A stretch of DNA of 64,000 nucleotides from Lentisalinibacter orientalis (GCF_040706535.1 NZ_JAPDRJ010000001.1:1798001-1862000), one strand, 5' to 3'; counted from the first letter of the stretch, positions 42,712-52,646 are shown. Made by a program: numbers and translations. Notes: generated by a model not told the origin, from the sequence alone.

Positions 42712-44817
42712 ATGAGCAAGCTCCCCAGACTACAAACCCTCGCGCCGGCCCTCGCGACCCTGCTGGCGCTCTCGGTCCCCGGCGGACCGGCGCTTGCCGC
42801 ACCGGACACCAGTTCGTGGAAGTGCGAACGCTGTCCGTTCGAGAAGGGCTATACGGCCGACACCGAGGTGGGCGCCACGAACGTGGGCGACGACGCCTTC
42901 CGCCACGGTAACTACACCGGCTACGACGAGTCCGGCGTCTATCCCAACCTCGACGGCCAGGGCCGCTACGCCAGCGACGGCTATCAGATGAAGTGGATGG
43001 CGGAGGACCTGGGTCTCGACTCTCGGGCCTTCGGCCTGGAAGGCGGCCGCCAGGGCACCTTCGGTTTCGACCTCGGCTACCGGGAGATCCCGGAGCGGGT
43101 GTTCGACACGACGGTGACGCCCTACGTGCAGAGCGGCGACAGTCTGCTTACCCTGCCCTCCGGCTGGGTGGACGCGTTCAGCACCGACGGCATGACGGCG
43201 CTGCCCGGCGCGCTGCGCGGGCAGAACATCGAGAGCGATCGCCAGATTCTGACCGTGGGCGGGGAGTACCTGCCGTCGCCGCGCCTGCGCCTGTTTGCCG
43301 ACTATCGGCGCCAGGAGCAGGACGGCACCGCCATCTCGACCGGTTCGCTGTACACCAATGCGGTGTACCTGCCGCGACCGTTCGACTATTCCACCGACGA
43401 GGTGGATCTGGGCGCGCGCTACAGCCTCGGTGCCGGCCAGGTAACGCTGGCCTACTACGGTTCGTTCTTCCAGAACCAGGGCGTCGGCCTCACCTGGGAC
43501 AATCCCTTCACCGGGGTGGATCAGGGCAGGAACGGCGAGCCGGCCGACAGCCGGTTTCAGCAGGTTAGCCTGTCCGCCAGCTACGCCTGGGTGGACTATG
43601 CGACCACGGCGAGCTTCGTCGCCGCGCTGGGCCGGGGCGAGCAGGACGACTACCTGTTGCCGTATACCATCAACGGCGATCTGCAGGCGCCGGCGCTGCC
43701 GACGCGCTCGCTCGACGCGGAGGTGGACACCACCAAGCTCGGGCTCACGATCACCTCCAGGCCGCTGCCGAAGGCGAGCGTGCGCTTCGCCTGGCACTAC
43801 GACGAGCGTGACAACCAGACGCCGCAGTTCACCTGGACCCGGGTGATCACCGACCTGTTCCCGACGAACGATGCCGAGACGAACACGCCCTACAGCTTCG
43901 AGCGGTCCCGCTTCTCCCTGAGCGGCGACTACGACCTGCTCGACAGCCTGACGGTGGCAGCGGGCGTGGAGCGCTACACCATCGACCGGACCTTCCAGGA
44001 GGTGGAGTCCCAGGACGAGGACACCGGCTGGGGCAAGCTCGCCTGGCGGCCCAGCGGCTGGTTCGAGCTGAGTGCCAAGGGCGGCGTCGCCGAGCGCGAG
44101 GCCGACGGCTACGACACCAGCGTGGCGGCCAGCTTCGGCCAGAACCCGCTGCTGAGGAAGTATCACCTGGCTTACCGCTATCGCGAGTTCGGCGAGGTGA
44201 CCGCCCTCGCTACGGTGCCGGAGAAGCCGATATCGTTCGCGGGCACCGCCTTCTACGCCGAGGACAGCTACACGAAGTCCCTGCTCGGTCTGCGCGAGAG
44301 CACCGACATGCGCATCGCCGGCGACATGAGCTGGTCGGCCACGGAGAAGGCGTCGCTGTACGTGCACGCGGGCTATCAGGAGATCGAGTCCGACCAGGTG
44401 GGCAGCGAGGCCTTCGGCATCCCGGACTGGCAGGCGCTGCACCAGGACGAGTTCACCACCTTCGGTTTCGGCCTCAGGGCCGCGGAGCTGACCGAGAACA
44501 TCGAACTGACCTTCGACTACAGCCGCGCTCTCGGCACCACGATCATCAGCGTGGACGAGAGCTTCTTCCCGGACCTCGAGTCCACGCTGGACTCGGTGCG
44601 CGTCGAGCTGGCATGGCGCTCGTCCGAGCGGATGGTGTGGAGCGCCGAGGTGCGCTACGAGAGCTTCTCCACCGAGGACTGGGCTATCGCCGGCCTGGAG
44701 CCGACCACCCTGCCGACGGTGCTGACCTTCGGCGCCGATCCGTATGACTACAACGTCTTGCTATTCGGTCTCGGCTTCCGGTACCACATCGGCGAGCTGG
44801 AGATCGGGGGCGAGTAG
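42712..44817 (+). CDS. MtrB/PioB-family outer-membrane beta-barrel of the electron conduit
   Basis: 701 residues. A signal peptide (to about ALA, residue 29) is followed by an N-terminal CxxC motif, CERC (Cys38/Cys41), of the type shown to be essential in Shewanella MtrB. The remainder alternates in about 26-28 amphipathic strands with long loops and ends with GLGFRYHIGELEIGGE. The barrel sheaths the MtrA-like cytochrome. The ATG at 42712 is chosen over a GTG one codon earlier. The order cytochrome C-cytochrome A-barrel B matches mtrCAB. Confidence 0.92.
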   Translation: MSKLPRLQTLAPALATLLALSVPGGPALAAPDTSSWKCERCPFEKGYTADTEVGATNVGDDAFRHGNYTGYDESGVYPNLDGQGRYASDGYQMKWMAEDLGLDSRAFGLEGGRQGTFGFDLGYREIPERVFDTTVTPYVQSGDSLLTLPSGWVDAFSTDGMTALPGALRGQNIESDRQILTVGGEYLPSPRLRLFADYRRQEQDGTAISTGSLYTNAVYLPRPFDYSTDEVDLGARYSLGAGQVTLAYYGSFFQNQGVGLTWDNPFTGVDQGRNGEPADSRFQQVSLSASYAWVDYATTASFVAALGRGEQDDYLLPYTINGDLQAPALPTRSLDAEVDTTKLGLTITSRPLPKASVRFAWHYDERDNQTPQFTWTRVITDLFPTNDAETNTPYSFERSRFSLSGDYDLLDSLTVAAGVERYTIDRTFQEVESQDEDTGWGKLAWRPSGWFELSAKGGVAEREADGYDTSVAASFGQNPLLRKYHLAYRYREFGEVTALATVPEKPISFAGTAFYAEDSYTKSLLGLRESTDMRIAGDMSWSATEKASLYVHAGYQEIESDQVGSEAFGIPDWQALHQDEFTTFGFGLRAAELTENIELTFDYSRALGTTIISVDESFFPDLESTLDSVRVELAWRSSERMVWSAEVRYESFSTEDWAIAGLEPTTLPTVLTFGADPYDYNVLLFGLGFRYHIGELEIGGE

Positions 44818-44847
44818 GAGCGACTGGGAGCACAACCGGGGTGTGAC

Positions 44848-47800
44848 ATGGCCGGCAAATCCGCGCAGCCACTGAAGGGCGACCTCTCGACCCTGCTTGC
44901 GGATCTGCCGTTCGACGAGAACGCGGAAGCGCCATCGCTTGCCCAGCAGGCGGTGGCGCTCGCACGTCTGCTCCAGCGCCGCGCGACGGAGCTGCAGACC
45001 CCGGCCGAGCGCAAGCAGCAGCACGAACTCGCCCGCATGATGGCGTCGCCCCACGACAAGGCGACGCTGATGCAGATGACCGACCAGTCCATGCGCTCGC
45101 ACCGCGCGCGCCGCGCGGTCGATCAGCTCACCCATATCCTCGACGTGCAGGGCGTGCCCCGGTTCTTCACTCCTTTCGACCGCGCGATGCTGCGCGGCTT
45201 CCAGTCCTTCGGCGGCTGGCTGCCGGGCGTCGCCGTGCCGCTGGTGCAGGACAAGATGCGCCAGGAGACGGCCAACGTGATCCTGCCCGCCGAGGAGGAC
45301 GTGCTGCCGAAGCACCTGCAGGCCCGGCAGAAGACCGGCCTGCGGATGAACGTGAATTTCCTCGGCGAGGCGCTGCTCGGTGAGGAGGCGGCGAAGGCCC
45401 GGCTCGCCGGCTACCTGGCCGCGCTGGCCCGGCCGGAGATCGAATGCATCTCGGTGAAAGCCTCCACCATCTACTCCCAGGTGTCTTCGCTCGCGTTCGA
45501 GAACACCGTCGAGGTCCTGAGCGAGCGGCTGGAGAAGCTCTACCGGGAGGCCGCGGCGCGGCGCTTCACCCGCAGCGACGGCACCGAGGTGCCGAAGTTC
45601 GTCTACCTGGACATGGAAGAGTACCGGGACATGAGCGTCACTTCGGAGGCGTTCATGCGCGCGCTGGAGCGCCCGGGCCTGGAGCACACGGGCGCCGGCA
45701 TCGCGCTGCAGGCCTACATCCCGGACTCCTGCCTGGTGCAGAAACGCATCAATACCTGGGCGCGGCGGCGGGTGGCCGCCGGCGGCGCGCCGGTGACCAT
45801 CCGGCTGGTGAAGGGCGCGAACCTGGAGATGGAGCGGGTGGAGGCCTCCATCCGCGGCTGGCCCCAGGCGCCTTACAAGACCAAGGCCGAAGTGGATGCC
45901 AACTTCAAGCGCATGCTGCACGAGGGCATGGTTCCGGAGAGCCTGGTGGCCGTGCATCTCGGCGTCGCCTCGCACAACCTGTTCGACGTGGCCTATGCGC
46001 TGATACTCGCCGCCCGGGAGGGCGCGCTCAGCCGGGTGCAGTTCGAGATGCTGGAGGGCATGGCCAACCACCAGCGCCGGGCCCTGAACGAACTCACCGA
46101 GAACCTGCTGCTGTACGCGCCGGCCACCAAGCGCGAGGACTTCATCCATGCGATCGGGTACCTGGTGCGCCGACTCGACGAGAACACCGGCCCGGACAAC
46201 TTCCTGGCCCATTCCTTCCGCATCGAGGTGGGCAGCGAGGAGTGGCAGGAGCTGGAGCAGCAGTTCCTGGCCTCGTTCCTGCTGATCGACACCCTGTCCG
46301 ACGGGCCGCGCCGCACCCAGGACCGCCGCGTCGAGCTGCGGGGGCCGGTGACGCCGGCGCCGGAGCTCGCCACCTTCAGCAACGAGCCCGACACCGACTT
46401 CTCGCTGCCCCAGAACGTGGAGTGGGCGAAGACGCTGATCGAGGAATGGTCGCAGGTACGCGGCGATGTCGCCATGGATCTCCCGCTGATGATCGCCGGC
46501 GAGGAGCGGCGCGGCGATCGCGCGGCGAAGGAATGCCGCGACCCGTCGCGGCCCGGCGTGGTGGTGGCGCGTTACCCGGACGCCACGGAGGCCGATCTGG
46601 AGGACGCGCTCGCCTGCGCCGAGGCGGACCCGGCCGGCTGGCGGTCGCGCTCGCCGGAGGAGCGCTGCGCGATTCTCGGCGAGGTGGCCGGGAACCTGCG
46701 GCTGGCCCGCGCCCGACTGATCGGCGCCGCCATGGCGGACGGCGGCAAGACCATCCCCGAGTCGGACCCGGAGGTGAGCGAGGCCATCGACTTCGTGGAG
46801 TTCTACCGCCGCAGCGCGCTGTACTTCCACCGCCTGCCGGGAGTGGAGGCGAAGCCGAAGGGCGTGGTGGCCGTGGTGCCGCCGTGGAATTTCCCCATCG
46901 CCATCCCCTGCGGCGGCGTGGCTTCCGCGCTCGCCGCCGGCAACTGCGTCATCCTGAAGCCCGCTTCGGCCACGGTGCTGGTGGCCTGGGAACTCGCGCA
47001 GGCTTTCTGGGCCGCCGGCGTGCCGAAGGAGGCGCTGCAGTTCATGCCCTGCCGGGGCTCTGGCGTGGGCGCGCAGCTCGTCGCCGACCCGCGGGTGGAT
47101 GCCGTCATCCTCACCGGCGGCACGGACACGGCGCTCACAATGCTGGATGCCCGGCCGGACATGAATCTCATGGCCGAGACCGGCGGCAAGGATGCGACGA
47201 TCGTTACCGCCCTGGCCGACCGGGACCAGGCGGTTGCGAACATCCTGCACTCGGCGTTCAGCCACAGCGGCCAGAAATGCTCGGCCACGAGCCTGCTGGT
47301 GCTGGAGGAGGAGGTGTACGCCGACGAGGAATTCCGGCGCATGCTGAGCGATGCGGTCGAGAGCCTGCCGGTGGGACCGGCGTGGGATCGCCGCACGCGG
47401 GTCGGTCCGCTGGTGACGCCGCCGGGAGACGAGCTGCACCGCGCGCTGACCACGCTGGAACCCGGCGAGGAATGGGCGGTGGAGCCGAGGGTGGACCCGG
47501 ACAATCCGCAGCTGTGGTCGCCGGGCGTGAAGTACGGCGTGACGCCGGGCAGCTATACCCACATGACCGAGTTCTTCGGGCCGGTGCTGGCGGTGATGAT
47601 GGCCCGTGATCTCGACGAGTCTGTCGAATTCGTGAACCAGACCGGCTACGGGCTGACCTCCGGCATCGAGAGCCTGGACGACAGGGAGCAGGCCGAGTGG
47701 AAGGACGCGATTGCCGCCGGCAACCTGTACGTGAATCGGGTGACCACCGGCGCGGTGGTGCTGCGCCAGCCCTTCGGCGGCTTCGGCAAGTCCGCCTTCG

Positions 47801-48519
47801 GGCCCGGCATCAAGGCCGGCGGGCCGAACTACGTGGCCCAGCTCATGGACTTCAACGACCGTGACCTGGAAGAGACGGCGGTGACGGAGGGTCCGGTGGC
47901 GGAGTTCCAGCAGGCGCTTGCGGACGTGCGCGGCAGCTCGTCTTTCCCGGACCACGAGATCGACCGGCTCATCCACGCCTGCTCGAGCTACCAGCGCAAC
48001 TACCGCGAGGAATTCGGCCGCGAGCACGACCACTTCCGGCTGCTCGGCCAGGACAATATCCGCCGTTATCTGCCGGTGCCGGTGGTGCGCATCCGCGTGC
48101 ACCCCGACGACAGCGTGTTCGAGATCTATGCGCGCGCGGTCGCGGCGCACGTGGTCGGTTCGAGAGCCGTCGTCGGCGTGCCGCCGGGTACGGACAGCAC
48201 CGTGGTGGAGCGGCTGGAGACGCTGACGGAATCCTGGGCCGGCGGCATCGAGTTCGTGCGCGAGTCCGACGAGGACCTGGTGCGGATGATGCGGGCCGGC
48301 ACCGTGGGCCGGCTACGCTACGCGCGCCCGGAGCGCGTGCCGGAGGCACTGCTGCGCGCATCCGCCGAGACCGGCGTTTACATCGTGCGCACGCCGGTGC
48401 TGGCCGAAGGCCGTATCGAGCTCATCTGGTACCTGCGCGAGCAGAGCATCAGCGACAACTATCACCGCTACGGCAACCTCGGCGAACACGGCGCCGAGGG
48501 GCGGGCCGAACCTCTCTGA
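44848..48519 (+). CDS. putA: Bifunctional proline dehydrogenase / L-glutamate-gamma-semialdehyde dehydrogenase
   Basis: 1223 residues. It oxidises proline to glutamate in two steps, passing electrons first to FAD/quinone and then to NAD+. The FAD-containing PRODH barrel covers about 80-500 (CISVKASTIYSQV, YLDMEEYRDM, TIRLVKGANLEMERVE). The aldehyde dehydrogenase domain covers about 550-1020, with VPPWNFPIAIPCGG, AETGGKDATIV and the catalytic Cys in SGQKCSATS. A C-terminal extension of about 200 residues follows. There is no N-terminal ribbon-helix-helix, so it should not repress its own gene as the E. coli protein does. It is 30 bp after the barrel gene; read-through is possible but a functional link is not evident. 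Confidence 0.93.
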   Translation: MAGKSAQPLKGDLSTLLADLPFDENAEAPSLAQQAVALARLLQRRATELQTPAERKQQHELARMMASPHDKATLMQMTDQSMRSHRARRAVDQLTHILDVQGVPRFFTPFDRAMLRGFQSFGGWLPGVAVPLVQDKMRQETANVILPAEEDVLPKHLQARQKTGLRMNVNFLGEALLGEEAAKARLAGYLAALARPEIECISVKASTIYSQVSSLAFENTVEVLSERLEKLYREAAARRFTRSDGTEVPKFVYLDMEEYRDMSVTSEAFMRALERPGLEHTGAGIALQAYIPDSCLVQKRINTWARRRVAAGGAPVTIRLVKGANLEMERVEASIRGWPQAPYKTKAEVDANFKRMLHEGMVPESLVAVHLGVASHNLFDVAYALILAAREGALSRVQFEMLEGMANHQRRALNELTENLLLYAPATKREDFIHAIGYLVRRLDENTGPDNFLAHSFRIEVGSEEWQELEQQFLASFLLIDTLSDGPRRTQDRRVELRGPVTPAPELATFSNEPDTDFSLPQNVEWAKTLIEEWSQVRGDVAMDLPLMIAGEERRGDRAAKECRDPSRPGVVVARYPDATEADLEDALACAEADPAGWRSRSPEERCAILGEVAGNLRLARARLIGAAMADGGKTIPESDPEVSEAIDFVEFYRRSALYFHRLPGVEAKPKGVVAVVPPWNFPIAIPCGGVASALAAGNCVILKPASATVLVAWELAQAFWAAGVPKEALQFMPCRGSGVGAQLVADPRVDAVILTGGTDTALTMLDARPDMNLMAETGGKDATIVTALADRDQAVANILHSAFSHSGQKCSATSLLVLEEEVYADEEFRRMLSDAVESLPVGPAWDRRTRVGPLVTPPGDELHRALTTLEPGEEWAVEPRVDPDNPQLWSPGVKYGVTPGSYTHMTEFFGPVLAVMMARDLDESVEFVNQTGYGLTSGIESLDDREQAEWKDAIAAGNLYVNRVTTGAVVLRQPFGGFGKSAFGPGIKAGGPNYVAQLMDFNDRDLEETAVTEGPVAEFQQALADVRGSSSFPDHEIDRLIHACSSYQRNYREEFGREHDHFRLLGQDNIRRYLPVPVVRIRVHPDDSVFEIYARAVAAHVVGSRAVVGVPPGTDSTVVERLETLTESWAGGIEFVRESDEDLVRMMRAGTVGRLRYARPERVPEALLRASAETGVYIVRTPVLAEGRIELIWYLREQSISDNYHRYGNLGEHGAEGRAEPL

Positions 48520-48555
48520 GGCGCGGAACGACCGCCGGCAGTTCCGGCCGGGAAG

Positions 48556-49311
48556 TTACCCCTCGACCTTCCGCGCGACGTAGTACCCGTAGCTGACGAA
48601 GGCCCTGTGGCGCTCGTACAGCGCGATCTCGGTTTCCTCGGCGGCCACCACCGCCCGTGCCGCGTCCGAATTGCCCTGCCGGTCGAGGAAGGCCGGGAAG
48701 CGTTCCTGCAACGGTCGATAGTAGTTGTCGAGCCAGCAGTGCTCGGGTAGCGGGAAATACCCGATCGGGGAGTAGCCGAGGCGCTCCAGGACGGCCATCT
48801 TGCCGGAGGCCGTGTCCACCTCGGGGTATTCCTGCTCCCAGTGGCTCTGCAGTTCCGTGGGGCGGCGGTCGGTCAGCCAGGTCAGCTCCGACACCGCGAG
48901 GATGCCGTCCGGCTTCAGATACGCGCGCCACGCCTCGGCCCCTGCCGCGAACCCCATGTTGTAGATCGCGCCCTCCGCCCAGAAGGCGTCGTACGCGCCT
49001 GCCTCGAAGGGCAGCGACTCCATGGAGGCGGATAGTGTCGTGATGCGATCCGAGACGCCGGCGCGGCGAACCGCCTCCTCGAGTGCGGCCAGGAATTCCG
49101 GCAGGAAGTCGACCGCCGTGATGTCGGCGTCGAGTTCGTCGGCCAGCACGAGCGTGGAGGCGCCGGTCCCGCAGCCGATGTCCGCGATCCTGAGGCCTGC
49201 AGTTCCTTTCAGGCCGGAGAGGGCAACGGCCAGACGCGTCTCGGCGTCTCCGCCCGGCCCCTGGCGCTGTCCGTCCCTGTGCAGATCGATCAGGAGTTGG
49301 AGGTCGTCCAT
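48556..49311 (-). CDS. Class I SAM-dependent methyltransferase
   Basis: 251 residues. Rossmann-type methyltransferase with motif I LRIADIGCGTGAST near residue 45, the acidic motif II residue in DITAVDFLPE and the DAFWAEGAIYNMGF post-motif segment. The layout resembles small-molecule methyltransferases. The substrate is unknown. It is convergent with putA (36 bp) and divergent from the lipocalin gene. GAGAGA precedes the ATG. Confidence 0.85.
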   Translation of the reverse strand: MDDLQLLIDLHRDGQRQGPGGDAETRLAVALSGLKGTAGLRIADIGCGTGASTLVLADELDADITAVDFLPEFLAALEEAVRRAGVSDRITTLSASMESLPFEAGAYDAFWAEGAIYNMGFAAGAEAWRAYLKPDGILAVSELTWLTDRRPTELQSHWEQEYPEVDTASGKMAVLERLGYSPIGYFPLPEHCWLDNYYRPLQERFPAFLDRQGNSDAARAVVAAEETEIALYERHRAFVSYGYYVARKVEG

Positions 49312-49500
49312 TCTCTCGCCCCGATGGTTCTGGTCTCTCGCTGAAAGGAACGAGTCTGCCTCGGTGCGGGCCGCTGCGCCAGCGTGTGGATCCGGAACCT
49401 GAACCCTTCGCCCGTGATGGGCGGAAGCATTCGATGGCCCGATGCCGTTCCCGCTAGACTGTCCTTTCCGTACTGTCGATTGATCCCGAGGAACGCCCTT

Positions 49501-50019
49501 ATGAGAGTATTGCTACTGGTTGCCGTGTTCGCACTGTCGGGCTGCACCGGCATTCCCGAAGGCATCGATCCGGTCGATGACTTCGAGCTCGTACCGTACC
49601 TCGGCACCTGGTACGAGATAGCGCGTCTCGATCACCGTTTCGAGCGCGGGCTGTCGAACGTGACTGCAGACTACTCGATGCGCGAGGACGGCGGCGTCCG
49701 CGTACTGAACCGCGGTTATCGCACTGACACAGGCGAGTGGGACGAGGCTGAAGGCAAAGCCTACTTCATCGGCGACTCCAGCGTCGGGCGGCTCAAGGTA
49801 TCGTTCTTCGGTCCTTTCTACGGCGCTTACAACATATTCGAGCTTGGCGAAAACTACGAATACTCGATGGTTGCCGGCCCCGACCGTTCCTATCTCTGGA
49901 TTCTCGCGAGGGAACCGGAGCTGCCCAGGGCGTTGCTGGACGAGCTGGTCTCCAAAGCCGAGGCGGCAGGATACGACACGTCCGAACTGATCTTCGTCGA
50001 ACACGACATGGCTCCCTGA
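49501..50019 (+). CDS. Bacterial lipocalin (Blc-like) lipoprotein
   Basis: 172 residues. The lipoprotein signal MRVLLLVAVFALSGC gives Cys15. The lipocalin signature YLGTWYEIARLDHRFERGL contains the invariant Gly-x-Trp, and the second conserved stretch is SFFGPFYGAYNIFEL. The last helix ends DTSELIFVEHD. The family binds fatty acids or lysophospholipids at the outer membrane and is often stress-induced. The start is at 49501, with GAGGA nine bases upstream. Confidence 0.9.
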   Translation: MRVLLLVAVFALSGCTGIPEGIDPVDDFELVPYLGTWYEIARLDHRFERGLSNVTADYSMREDGGVRVLNRGYRTDTGEWDEAEGKAYFIGDSSVGRLKVSFFGPFYGAYNIFELGENYEYSMVAGPDRSYLWILAREPELPRALLDELVSKAEAAGYDTSELIFVEHDMAP

Positions 50020-50301
50020 ACGGGGCCGCCGCATTCGCTTGTCGACCCCAGGCGGTCCCGCCGCATTGGACTCCGGGCGTCGCGCGCAAACGGTCGCCTG
50101 ACGGCCCGACGGTGACGTCGAGCAATCGAGACTCCTCACCCCGGGGTCACCACCGTCGTCAATTTCGCTGGACTTTTTCCAATCGTTAAACTAGTTTCAC
50201 TCATCGCCCTGTTTCGGTACATCCGGGGGTAGGGGGAGCGAGAAATCCGACCGCTTATGGGCGGTTACATCAGAATGCCAAACAGGCACAGGGGGAGATT
50301 T

Positions 50302-51081
50302 ATGAACAGTCCCAGAACTTTAATCTGCTGGGCCGTTGCCAGCATGCTGCTGAGCGCCACACCGGGTTTCGCTCAGGTCAGCGCCGATGGCATGGGCAAG
50401 GTCTTACCGGTCGAGTTGTATGCGTGCAACTTCAAGCAGGGTAAGGATCATGCGGATCTGTCCAAGGTGATCGAACGCTGGACCAAGTTCGCCGACGACA
50501 ATGACATGGACGATTATGCTGCCTGGCTACTCAGGCCTTTCTTCTACACGCCGGCGCAGGATTTCGACATCCTCTGGCTGGGCGCCTACGCGGATGGCAA
50601 CGCCATGGGTGCGGGCCTGCAGAACTGGATCTCGAAGGGCAGGGAAATGAATGCGGCATTCGAGGAGGTGCTGGATTGCGGCGCGCACGTGGCCTACTCC
50701 TCCGCTATGTACAAAGCACCCCCGAGCGGCGGGGCACCCGGGTCGGGAGTGATCAGCATCATGGACTGCGAGCTGAATGAGGGATATCGATACACCGACG
50801 TCAGGGCGGCCGAACTGAAGTGGATGGACCACCTCGAAAAGTCGGGATCCAAGGCTGCCTACTATCACTGGATGCCGATGTTCGGCGGCGGCGATGCCGA
50901 ATTCGACTACAAGGTCGTGTCGGCCTATGCCAGTTTCGAAGAGGTGGGATCCGACATAGAGAATTTCGCCAATGGAGGCGGACGCGACGTGTCTCAGGAG
51001 ATCTTCGCCAGGCTCGACGAGTGTGACGATGCCCGGGTGTATTTGGTAGAGAGCATACGGTCGGGGAAGATTCGTGACTGA
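50302..51081 (+). CDS. Secreted protein of unknown function
   Basis: 259 residues. A signal peptide (about 1-24, ending PGFAQ) precedes an acidic soluble domain with no recognised family motif. Visible features are YACNFKQGKDHADLSKVIERW, two cysteines in EVLDCGAHV and IMDCELNEG, and DYAAWLLRPFFY. The start at 50302 follows GGGGGA and gives the signal peptide; an in-frame start 15 codons earlier does not. It is a single gene with a GC-rich hairpin 25 bases after its stop. The 282 bp upstream (50020-50301) include an AT-rich stretch near 50170-50200 but no convincing promoter boxes. Confidence 0.65.
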   Translation: MNSPRTLICWAVASMLLSATPGFAQVSADGMGKVLPVELYACNFKQGKDHADLSKVIERWTKFADDNDMDDYAAWLLRPFFYTPAQDFDILWLGAYADGNAMGAGLQNWISKGREMNAAFEEVLDCGAHVAYSSAMYKAPPSGGAPGSGVISIMDCELNEGYRYTDVRAAELKWMDHLEKSGSKAAYYHWMPMFGGGDAEFDYKVVSAYASFEEVGSDIENFANGGGRDVSQEIFARLDECDDARVYLVESIRSGKIRD

Positions 51082-51085
51082 CGAG

Positions 51086-51364
51086 TCATAGACGCACAGA
51101 GGCGGNGGCGGCGGGCGTTGCCCGCCGCCATTCTGTCCGGACCGGCATCAGCACCGGCGTAACGGCACCAGTACGCCGGCCTTCGCCGATATACGGGCGC
51201 GACACCGGCTCGTGCACCCGGCGCGTCCGAAAGTCCGCAAAGGACTTGCCCGCGCGTACCTGCGCCAGCCAGTCCTCGGGATCGTATTCGACGCCGACGG
51301 GATTGGCGTCGTTGATCGGTCCTGCCATGAAGCGGTCGGCAACGAAGACACCAGATGGCACCAC
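51086..51364 (-). CDS. Possible small protein downstream of the MFS gene
   Basis: A 92-codon frame starts four bases after the MFS stop. Codons in the middle (around EYDPEDWLAQVRAGKSFADF) look like those of real genes in this window. The C-terminus, however, runs through a strong hairpin and an undetermined base (N at 51106), so the true end is unknown. A start at the internal Met (MAGPINDANPV) is possible. No family was recognised; this may be a genuine small gene or a chance frame. Confidence 0.35.
   Translation of the reverse strand: MVPSGVFVADRFMAGPINDANPVGVEYDPEDWLAQVRAGKSFADFRTRRVHEPVSRPYIGEGRRTGAVTPVLMPVRTEWRRATPAAXASVRL
51107..51129. terminator. GC-rich hairpin, candidate bidirectional terminator
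   Basis: GGCGGCGGGC (51107-51116) and GCCCGCCGCC (51120-51129) form a perfect 10-bp stem with loop GTT. No long T-run follows on either strand, so termination strength is uncertain. The undetermined base at 51106 touches the stem foot. Confidence 0.55.
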
Positions 51365-51368
51365 AGCA

Positions 51369-52646
51369 TCACCGCAGGCGCCGCAGGCGCCGCACCCACA
51401 CCGCCATTGCGATGCACACGGCCGCGAGGGACCACAGGGGATAGCGATAGTCGCCGGTGGCGTCCACCAGTACGCCGAAGAGCACCGGGCCCAGTACGCC
51501 GCCGACCTGCGCGGCCGTGAAGAACAAACCGCCGGCCGCGCCCATGTTGTCGCTGTTGATGCGCCGGCTCTCCATGAGCAGCAGCATGGCGATGGGGAAG
51601 ATGCAGCTGCGCGAGATGCCCTGCAGCACGAGGCTGGTGGTCATCAGCGCCCGGGACTCGCTGTAGAGGCCGAGCAGGGATATCGCGCCGACGACGCAGA
51701 GCAGCGCGAACAGCGTGACCCGGCGCGGCCCCACCGCCAGCCGGGGGATGACGAGCGTGGCGACGATGCCGACGGCCACCGGCACGGCGGACCACGCGCC
51801 CGCCGCGGCCAGGCTGTAGCCCAGCGAATGGAGGGTCTCCGGCAGCCAGGCGCCCATGGAATGGGCGAACAGGAAGACGCCGGCGGCCAGCAGGAGCACG
51901 TTGCGCACCGACGGATAACGCACGAGTTCGGCCACCAGGCCGACGTCGATCATCGAAGCGCCCGGGCTGCGGCGCTGGCCGAGGCGGCTCGTCGGCCGCG
52001 TCATGATGGCGAACCAGATGAGCGCGGCCGCCAGTAGAACCGCGGCGTAGACGAGGAAGACCGTGCGCCAGCGGTAGTCCACCAGGGGCATCAGTACGGC
52101 GTTGCTGAGGGTGAGGCCGAGGATGCTGCCGATGGCGGTGCTGGAGGTGTAGATGCCCATCGCGAGGCCGCGGGAGCGGTCGTCGAACCACCGCCGCACG
52201 AGCTTCGGGGCGCCGATGGAGATGAGCGGCCCGCCGACCCCGTAGACCATCATGGCGATCAGCAGGGTCCAGTAGTCGTCGGCGAGCGCCCGCAGCGCCG
52301 CCGATGCGGCCAGGATCAGCGCGGCGGCCAGCAGGCAGGGCCTGAGCCCGAAGCGGTCGAGCAGCGAACCGGCCGGGATGGCGGTGAAGAGATACACGAA
52401 CTGCCAGGCGCCGAGGATGGTGCCCATCGCCGCGCCGGACAGCCCCAGGTCGGCGCGGATGGGCGTGACCAGGGCCGCGGTGGCCGCCATCAGCAGGCCG
52501 AAGCAGCCGTACAGCAGGGAGACGCCGGCCAGCATCACCCAGCGGAAGCCGCTGCGCTCGGGCGAGACGGCATCGGGTGCCGTTACGGTCTGGTTTCCGG
52601 GTTCCGGTGAAGTCAGGGTCGGGGATCCGCGTCGATGGCGGCCCAA
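51369..52646 (-). CDS. Major facilitator superfamily transporter
   Basis: 425 residues, twelve hydrophobic helices in two halves. The loop between TM2 and TM3 carries the MFS signature GSLLDRFGLRP. TM5-like and central-loop basic residues (RRSP) fit the usual topology. The substrate is unknown; the overall sequence resembles nitrate/oxalate-type or monocarboxylate-type MFS permeases only in general. The start is uncertain: the frame opens with a TTG at 52646, and no ATG or GTG lies between it and the first helix. Confidence 0.83.
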   Translation of the reverse strand: MGRHRRGSPTLTSPEPGNQTVTAPDAVSPERSGFRWVMLAGVSLLYGCFGLLMAATAALVTPIRADLGLSGAAMGTILGAWQFVYLFTAIPAGSLLDRFGLRPCLLAAALILAASAALRALADDYWTLLIAMMVYGVGGPLISIGAPKLVRRWFDDRSRGLAMGIYTSSTAIGSILGLTLSNAVLMPLVDYRWRTVFLVYAAVLLAAALIWFAIMTRPTSRLGQRRSPGASMIDVGLVAELVRYPSVRNVLLLAAGVFLFAHSMGAWLPETLHSLGYSLAAAGAWSAVPVAVGIVATLVIPRLAVGPRRVTLFALLCVVGAISLLGLYSESRALMTTSLVLQGISRSCIFPIAMLLLMESRRINSDNMGAAGGLFFTAAQVGGVLGPVLFGVLVDATGDYRYPLWSLAAVCIAMAVWVRRLRRLR

